Below are positions 13,542 through 17,451 of a stretch of DNA of 17,451 nucleotides, one piece after another. Origin of the DNA: Nitrospirae bacterium GWC2_42_7 (lineage in GTDB: Bacteria > Nitrospirota > Thermodesulfovibrionia > Thermodesulfovibrionales > UBA6898). The translations under genes and the position numbers were made by a program. The stretch's first letter is position 1. The number at the start of each line of letters is the position of its first letter. The DNA lies in NCBI GenBank assembly GCA_001803645.1, contig MHDW01000232.1, positions 2,840-20,290 on the forward strand. Direction: 5' to 3'. The notes under the pieces were generated by a model that did no database searches, was not told the DNA's origin, and saw only the letters and a program-made list of their open reading frames with translations.

Positions 13542-13570
13542 TCATATTCTCTAAAGTAAAGTCTTTACAG

Positions 13571-13602
13571 TGCCTCCCGTTTTCATAACGGGAGGCATTT
13601 TT
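13571..13602 (+). terminator. Rho-independent terminator after the small barrel protein gene
   Basis: An 11-bp perfect stem TGCCTCCCGTT / AACGGGAGGCA (13571-13581, 13587-13597) with loop TTCAT is followed by a run of T. It is 30 bases after the stop codon. Confidence 0.93.
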
Positions 13603-13615
13603 AATCAAAAAAATT

Positions 13616-13636
13616 CCTCGATGCTCTGCATCGGGG
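13616..13636. repeat. 21-nt hairpin repeat, copy 1
   Basis: CCTCGATGC and GCATCGGGG pair around a TCT loop. Copy 2 at 13735-13755 differs by a paired T-A to A-T exchange that keeps the stem. Confidence 0.75.
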
Positions 13637-13648
13637 TTGATGTTCGCT

Positions 13649-13717
13649 GTCATTCCCGCAAGCAAAGCGCATCGGGAATCCTTCTTCGGAAAGATTCCGG
13701 ACAAGCCGGAATGACAA
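13649..13717. repeat. GTCATTCC...GGAATGAC bounded repeat element (empty form)
   Basis: It has 8-bp inverted ends GTCATTCC (13649-13656) and GGAATGAC (13708-13715). Internal hairpins are ATTCCCG / CGGGAAT and ATTCCGG / CCGGAAT (loop ACAAG). It aligns without gaps over the 21 bases after CGGGAATC with the element at 3237-3316, which carries an additional 20-nt palindrome in the loop of the second hairpin. Confidence 0.75.
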
Positions 13718-13734
13718 ATATTTGGGTTTAGATA

Positions 13735-13755
13735 CCTCGAAGCTCTGCTTCGGGG
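13735..13755. repeat. 21-nt hairpin repeat, copy 2
   Basis: CCTCGAAGC and GCTTCGGGG around a TCT loop, in the same orientation as copy 1. The two copies bracket the element at 13649-13717. Confidence 0.75.
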
Positions 13756-13822
13756 TAGTTTATTTTGAAAAAACCGGATAATGTTTCTATATTATTAAAA
13801 GATAGTTGAGAGAGTTTTTATC

Positions 13823-14719
13823 TCAAAGCCTGACCGGAACCCCTTTTGATCTCAGATATTCTTTTGCCTCTCTGACAGAATATTCCCTGAAGTGGAAGAT
13901 GGAAGCTGCAAGTGCTGCGTCTGCCTTGCCATTGACGAGCCCTTCATAGAGATGCTCCAGTGTGCCGGCACCGCCAGATGCAATTACAGGGATCGATACA
14001 GTCTCTGAGATGATACGGGTCAATTCAATATCATAACCGTCTTTTGTCCCATCCTTGTCCATGCTTGTTAGCATGAATTCGCCGGCCCCGAGTTCTTCCA
14101 TTTTCTTCGCCCATTTAACAGCATTCATCAGCTTCATTTTCCTGCCGCCGTGAGTGGACAGAGCCCAAACAGTTTCTCCGTCCATCCCCCCCTTACCAAG
14201 GGGGCCTGCCTGTCCGGTAGGCAGGGGCGAAGGGGGGGTAGGCAGTTTAAGGATCACATCCTTCAATGAAGCATCGGAGAACCAGCCTTCGCCTGTAGCA
14301 TCAGACATGTTATCCGAAACTCTCTTTGCATCAATCGCAACCACTATGCACTGGCTGCCGAATTTCTCTGCAGCGCGGCTTATAAAGTAAGGGTCTTTTA
14401 CTGCGGTTGTGTTGATAGATACTTTGTCGCATCCTGCATTGAGAAGGTCTCTGATGTCCTCAAGGGTTTTTATCCCGCCTCCAACAGTTAGAGGCATAAA
14501 AACATCTTCAGCGGTCTTCCTGACTATATCCAGAATTGTCTTTCTTTTCTCATGAGAGGCTGTTATGTCAAGAAAAATGAGCTCATCTGCGCCCTGTTCG
14601 TCATAGAACCTTGCATTTTCAACAGGATCACCGGCATCGCGAAGATTAACAAAGCTTACGCCTTTTACCACGCGTCCGTCTTTTACATCAAGACAGGGAA
14701 TAATACGTTTAGCAAGCAT
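13823..14719 (-). CDS. hisF: Imidazole glycerol phosphate synthase cyclase subunit HisF with a repeat-derived insertion
   Basis: TIM-barrel cyclase of histidine synthesis that uses ammonia from HisH to turn PRFAR into imidazole glycerol phosphate and AICAR. The N-terminus [19 protein letters not shown] contains catalytic D11. D130 (VVAIDAKR), LTVGGGI (77-83), THGGRK (189-194), [17 protein letters not shown] (217-233) and [10 protein letters not shown] (243-252) are all present. At 298 residues it is about 45 longer than usual. The excess lies between AIDAKR (133) and the [10 protein letters not shown] segment, in the beta5-alpha5 loop, and about 23 of those residues (159-181) are translated repeat DNA. 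The frame and catalytic residues are intact, so activity is likely. It lies downstream of hisA, and hisH is not in the window. The ATG start matches the family N-terminus. Confidence 0.92.
   Translation of the reverse strand: MLAKRIIPCLDVKDGRVVKGVSFVNLRDAGDPVENARFYDEQGADELIFLDITASHEKRKTILDIVRKTAEDVFMPLTVGGGIKTLEDIRDLLNAGCDKVSINTTAVKDPYFISRAAEKFGSQCIVVAIDAKRVSDNMSDATGEGWFSDASLKDVILKLPTPPSPLPTGQAGPLGKGGMDGETVWALSTHGGRKMKLMNAVKWAKKMEELGAGEFMLTSMDKDGTKDGYDIELTRIISETVSIPVIASGGAGTLEHLYEGLVNGKADAALAASIFHFREYSVREAKEYLRSKGVPVRL
14181..14240 (+). repeat. C-rich hairpin element with nested palindrome, inside hisF
   Basis: Stem CCCCCTT (14188-14194) / AAGGGGG (14198-14204), then a 21-nt copy of the palindrome with one extra T (14205-14225), then GGCGAAGGGGGGG. 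It is translated on the minus strand within the HisF insertion as [20 protein letters not shown]. Confidence 0.8.
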
Positions 14720-14730
14720 CGTTAAAAACC

Positions 14731-14887
14731 GTGAGGCGTGAGGTGTGAGGTGTGAGGTGTACGTAGTAAGGAGTCAGGTGAAGGGGGTTAGGGGTTAAAA
14801 ATAAACACAGCAGAGTGAAAAGTGAATTTATTCTTACTTTTGTATAAAGTTTCTCACTCCTCACTCCTTACTCCTTACTCATTACTA
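14731..14887. repeat. Inverted heptamer arrays with a short gene-less centre, between hisA and hisF
   Basis: The left arm from 14731 has about nine GTGAGGT-type heptamers, degenerating toward 14793. The right arm at 14853-14887 has five (CTCACTC twice, CTTACTC twice, ATTACTA). The arms are inverted, as around the four-helix-bundle gene, but the 59-base centre has no gene. The right arm forms the 3' end of hisA. Confidence 0.7.
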
Positions 14888-15593
14888 ACTTTATTGCTTC
14901 TTTCAGATCCAGTGAGCCGGAATAAATGGCCTTTCCGGTTATTGCTCCCCAAAGTTTTTTTATCTCCAGAAGGTTTTTTATATCTTCTAAGGTTGCGATG
15001 CCTCCGGAAGCAATAACCGGGATTCCAACTGAACTGACCATTTCCTGAAGGGCTGTAATGTTGGGGCCGGTGAGCATGCCGTCTCTCGAAATATCAGTAT
15101 AGATAATGCCTGATACTCCGATGGTCTCGATCCTCTTTGCAAGCTCTTTTGCTTCGATGGAACTCACCTCTTCCCATCCTTTAACAGCAACTTTGCCGTC
15201 TTTTGCATCAATGCCGACAAGTATTTTGCCCGGGAACTTATTGCATACATCGAGAAGGAAAGCAGAATCCTCTACTGCAGATGTGCCGATAATAATACGA
15301 TCTATACCTGCTGAGAGCAACTTGTCGACAGTAGCAATATTTCTTATTCCCCCTCCAACCTGTAATGTCATTTTTACTGCTTTCCTGATCTTCATTATTA
15401 CATCAATATTTTTCTGGCTGCCTGTGAAGGCGCCGTCAAGGTCTACGACATGAAGCACTTTTGCGCCGCAGGCCTCCCATTTTCTGGCAGTTGCAGAAGG
15501 GTCATTGGAATAGATAGTAACAGAGTCTTTTTTCCCTTGCTGCAGTCTGACGCATAGTCCGTCTTTCAGATCTATTGCGGGAATAATCAGCAT
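14868..15593 (-). CDS. hisA: Phosphoribosylformimino-5-aminoimidazole carboxamide ribotide isomerase HisA
   Basis: TIM-barrel isomerase that converts ProFAR to PRFAR, the step before HisF. From the chosen ATG the protein starts MLIIPAIDLKDG with catalytic D8. VVDLDGAF (49-56), LQVGGGIRN (77-85), the second catalytic Asp in VGIDAKDG (D129), YTDISRDGMLTGPN (165-178) and IPVIASGGI (191-199) follow. Length is 241 residues, normal for the family. A TTG 18 bases upstream would add MCYINL, but the family N-terminus favours the ATG at 15593. No Shine-Dalgarno is seen. TATATT (minus strand, 15605-15600) is 6 bases before the ATG, so a leaderless message is possible. The last codons S-K-E and the stop come from a heptamer array. 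hisF follows after 148 bases. Confidence 0.93.
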   Translation of the reverse strand: MLIIPAIDLKDGLCVRLQQGKKDSVTIYSNDPSATARKWEACGAKVLHVVDLDGAFTGSQKNIDVIMKIRKAVKMTLQVGGGIRNIATVDKLLSAGIDRIIIGTSAVEDSAFLLDVCNKFPGKILVGIDAKDGKVAVKGWEEVSSIEAKELAKRIETIGVSGIIYTDISRDGMLTGPNITALQEMVSSVGIPVIASGGIATLEDIKNLLEIKKLWGAITGKAIYSGSLDLKEAIKLVMSKE

Positions 15594-15655
15594 AAGGTTA
15601 ATATAACACAATTAATAAAAAAGTAATGACTGTTGACCTGAAATCCGGAGAAAAA

Positions 15656-16414
15656 ATGAACAGAAAATTCAGTTTTATAAGAAGATATTTATGCAGTTCG
15701 GTGCTTGGAGTTCTGATCTTCTTTCTAAGCCCCTTGACTGCAGGGTCTTTCAGTATTCCTGAAAAACTTGTTTATGACCTGACATGGACCGGGGTCAAGG
15801 CAGGGACTGCTACTCTTGAGATAAACAATGATAAGGATCTTTTAAAGATCATATCAACTGCCCGCTCTGCTGATTGGGTATCGGTTTTTTATACTGTTGA
15901 GGACAGGATAGAATCAAAGCTTTCCAGAACACGGACAACGTCCATTGTCGGGTTGCCTCAAAATTACAGGATAAAGACCAGAGAGGGCAGGCACAGGCGC
16001 GACAATGAAGTTATTTTTGATATAGAGAAGAGGAAAGCGTTTTTCATAAATCATATTGACGGGAAGAAAAAAAATGCAGATATCGAGGAAAATACATTTG
16101 ACCCTCTGTCGTGCCTCTACTACGTAAGGACCCTGAAGATCGAGACAGGCAAGTCGGTATTTGTGAATATTTTTGACAGCAAGAAAATGTGGAATGTAGA
16201 GGTGCAGGTTCTAAGGAAGGAAAAAATAGAAACACCGCTCGGAAGCTTCGATACAGTCGTTATAAAGCCGCTTATGAAGTCAGAAGGTATCTTCAACAGA
16301 AAAGGCGATATGTATATCTGGCTTACTGATGACGAAAAACATGTCCCTGTTAAGATGCAGACAAAGGTAGCTGTAGGCTCTATAACCGCAACATTGGTCA
16401 GCGGCACTTACTGA
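15656..16414 (+). CDS. DUF3108-family exported protein
   Basis: A 252-residue protein with an N-terminal signal sequence (MNRKFSFIRRYLCSSVLGVL, then a hydrophobic stretch to about TAGSFS at 33), followed by the DUF3108 pattern: EKLVYDLTWTGVKAGTATLEI, a mid-region NTFDPLSCLYYVRTL (about 149-163), and a C-terminal MYIWLTDDEKHVPVKMQTKVAVGSITATLV. The family is periplasmic or envelope-associated, mostly beta-strand, and of unknown function, often seen near envelope or LPS genes. ATG 15656 is preferred to the ATG at 15626 because GGAG (15643-15646) is correctly spaced and the signal peptide starts there. It is divergent from hisA, with a spacer of about 60 bases that must hold both promoters. Confidence 0.82.
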   Translation: MNRKFSFIRRYLCSSVLGVLIFFLSPLTAGSFSIPEKLVYDLTWTGVKAGTATLEINNDKDLLKIISTARSADWVSVFYTVEDRIESKLSRTRTTSIVGLPQNYRIKTREGRHRRDNEVIFDIEKRKAFFINHIDGKKKNADIEENTFDPLSCLYYVRTLKIETGKSVFVNIFDSKKMWNVEVQVLRKEKIETPLGSFDTVVIKPLMKSEGIFNRKGDMYIWLTDDEKHVPVKMQTKVAVGSITATLVSGTY

Positions 16415-16645
16415 AATTAATAGTTACTGCACCCCACGCCATGATATTTCATTCGTAACCATTCAGTTGTGTGTGGAATACATCCTTTTTATACCAAGAT
16501 TAGCTTGTGGTAATCTCTGAATGTCTGCAAAATCGGGGAAAATCCAGTATTAGTGTAGTGAGTCAACGCTTCAGTTTCGTATTGCTTTTTGATGAGGCAA
16601 TGGGTCTTCTTTCCTATAATTCTCTGTTTGTTTATACTATAAGTT
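16415..16645. other. Spacer before the ABC exporter gene
   Basis: 231 bases with no gene, RNA or recognised repeat. TATAAT (16615-16620) and TATACT (16633-16638) resemble -10 boxes, but neither has a convincing -35 at 17 bases. Confidence 0.4.
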
Positions 16646-17451
16646 ATGAAAATGCTCAGAAAAATAATTCTGCTGACAAGGCCTTATTGGCGGAGGATCT
16701 TTGCGGCAATCATCCTCAGCTTTATCGTCTCCGGAATTGCCGGTGCCATAGCATGGCTGGCAAAGCCTGCAGTGGACAAGATCCTTGGTGAGAAGAGATA
16801 CGAATACTTTGCATTTCTCCCGATCGGTGTATTTCTTCTGTATTCGCTGAAAGGGTTTGTAAGTTTTGCGCAGGCTTATTTGATGAAGTCTGCAGGAATG
16901 AAACTGGTAAGAGAGACGAGGAACAAACTTTATAACCACGTGCTTTATCTTCCTATATCATATTTCAGCAAAGAGTCTTCAGGCGTTATTATTTCGAGGA
17001 TCATGAGCGATGCAAAGGAACTGAGCGCGCTGATTTCCACGAGCATGAAGGAGCTGATTATACAGGTGCCCACGGTCCTGATTCTCCTGGGGGTTGCTTT
17101 TTACCGGAGCTGGCAACTTACTGCTGTCAGCATGATCCTGCTGCCTTTCATAGGCTACAGCACAAGAAAATTCGGCAAAAGAGTCAGGAAGAAGACAAAG
17201 GAAGCACAGAAAAAAATAGCATCTCTCACCCACAAGATCGGGGAAGGTGTTCTTGGCAACAGGATCATAAAGGTATTCAACCGTGAAGAGATAATGACAA
17301 AGAAATTCAGCAGCCTGAACCAGAGGGTGTACCGGGAAAAGATGCGGGCGCTGAGGTTCAAAGAATTTGCAGCAGCATTTAATGACGTCTTTACGGGGAT
17401 GGGCTTTGCTTTTGTCCTCTGGTATGGCGGCAGTCTCGTTATGAAAGGGAC
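16646..17451 (+). CDS. msbA: Lipid A / LPS ABC exporter MsbA-like, N-terminal half (3' end outside the window)
   Basis: The frame is open from ATG 16646 to the window end (268 codons). It starts MKMLRKIILLTRPYWRRIFAA and has the exporter membrane-domain pattern: TM1 at about 17-40 (AIILSFIVSGIAGAIAWLAKP), the AKPAVDKIL segment, TM2 near 55-75, the conserved MKLVRETRNKLYNHVLYLPISYF (about 84-106), SSGVIISRIMSDAKEL (109-124), two further helices near 130-165 and the coupling-helix region KIGEGVLGNRIIKVFNRE (about 199-216). This fits type IV ABC exporters such as MsbA, which flip lipid A-core across the inner membrane. The ATPase domain lies beyond the window, so other half-exporters cannot be excluded. 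The lptF, lptG and heptose kinase genes nearby favour MsbA. There is no Shine-Dalgarno. Confidence 0.75.
   Translation, partial: MKMLRKIILLTRPYWRRIFAAIILSFIVSGIAGAIAWLAKPAVDKILGEKRYEYFAFLPIGVFLLYSLKGFVSFAQAYLMKSAGMKLVRETRNKLYNHVLYLPISYFSKESSGVIISRIMSDAKELSALISTSMKELIIQVPTVLILLGVAFYRSWQLTAVSMILLPFIGYSTRKFGKRVRKKTKEAQKKIASLTHKIGEGVLGNRIIKVFNREEIMTKKFSSLNQRVYREKMRALRFKEFAAAFNDVFTGMGFAFVLWYGGSLVMKG

Noticed and set aside
16507..16791. Plus-strand 94-codon frame before and within the exporter gene
   Set aside because: It overlaps the well-supported ABC exporter frame and has no protein features of its own.

Overview
The window looks like a chromosomal segment from a Gram-negative (diderm), probably anaerobic bacterium. 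Four genes serve the lipopolysaccharide or outer-membrane pathway (lptF, lptG, a heptose-7-phosphate kinase and an MsbA-type exporter), and two more encode secreted beta-barrel proteins. Gene content, repeat style and moderate GC remind me of Nitrospirota (Thermodesulfovibrionia-like) assemblies. That placement is inference and was not tested.

Layout. 1-3140 (+): the 3' part of a family-2 glycosyltransferase, a flippase-like membrane protein and bioA, tightly packed. 3349-4215 (+): a class IV aminotransferase. 4577-7387 (-): a TPR protein followed by lptF and lptG. 7388-8304: a 0.9 kb gene-poor stretch full of repeats that ends in the promoter and leader of an outer-membrane porin (8305-9942), which has a strong terminator behind it. 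10114-12547 (+): a heptose kinase, a small four-helix-bundle (23S-IVP-like) gene and a PP-loop/NFACT-R RNA-modification protein. 12630-13541 (+): a small barrel protein with a Cys-rich tail, own promoter and terminator. 13823-15593 (-): hisA then hisF. 15656-16414 (+): a DUF3108 protein. 16646-end (+): the N-terminal half of an MsbA-like ABC exporter.

The conspicuous feature is a dense set of small repeats that enter genes as well as spacers. (1) A 20-21 nt palindrome, CCTGCCTGCCGGTAGGCAGG, occurs at least four times. A filled and an empty version of the same host repeat (near 3281 and near 13702) suggest it inserts as a unit. (2) C-rich hairpins carry exchangeable internal palindromes. (3) Heptamer arrays (ACTCCTT/ACTCCTC), often exactly five units long, flank the four-helix-bundle gene as inverted arms and flank a gene-less remnant between hisA and hisF. 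These repeats are translated in frame inside bioA (about 55 extra codons) and hisF (about 45 extra codons), form the N-terminus of the PP-loop protein, and supply the last codons and stop of both the heptose kinase and hisA. I know of no name for this combination. The closest published parallels are Rickettsia palindromic elements inside genes and the IVS of 23S rRNA, which also carries a four-helix-bundle ORF between inverted repeats.
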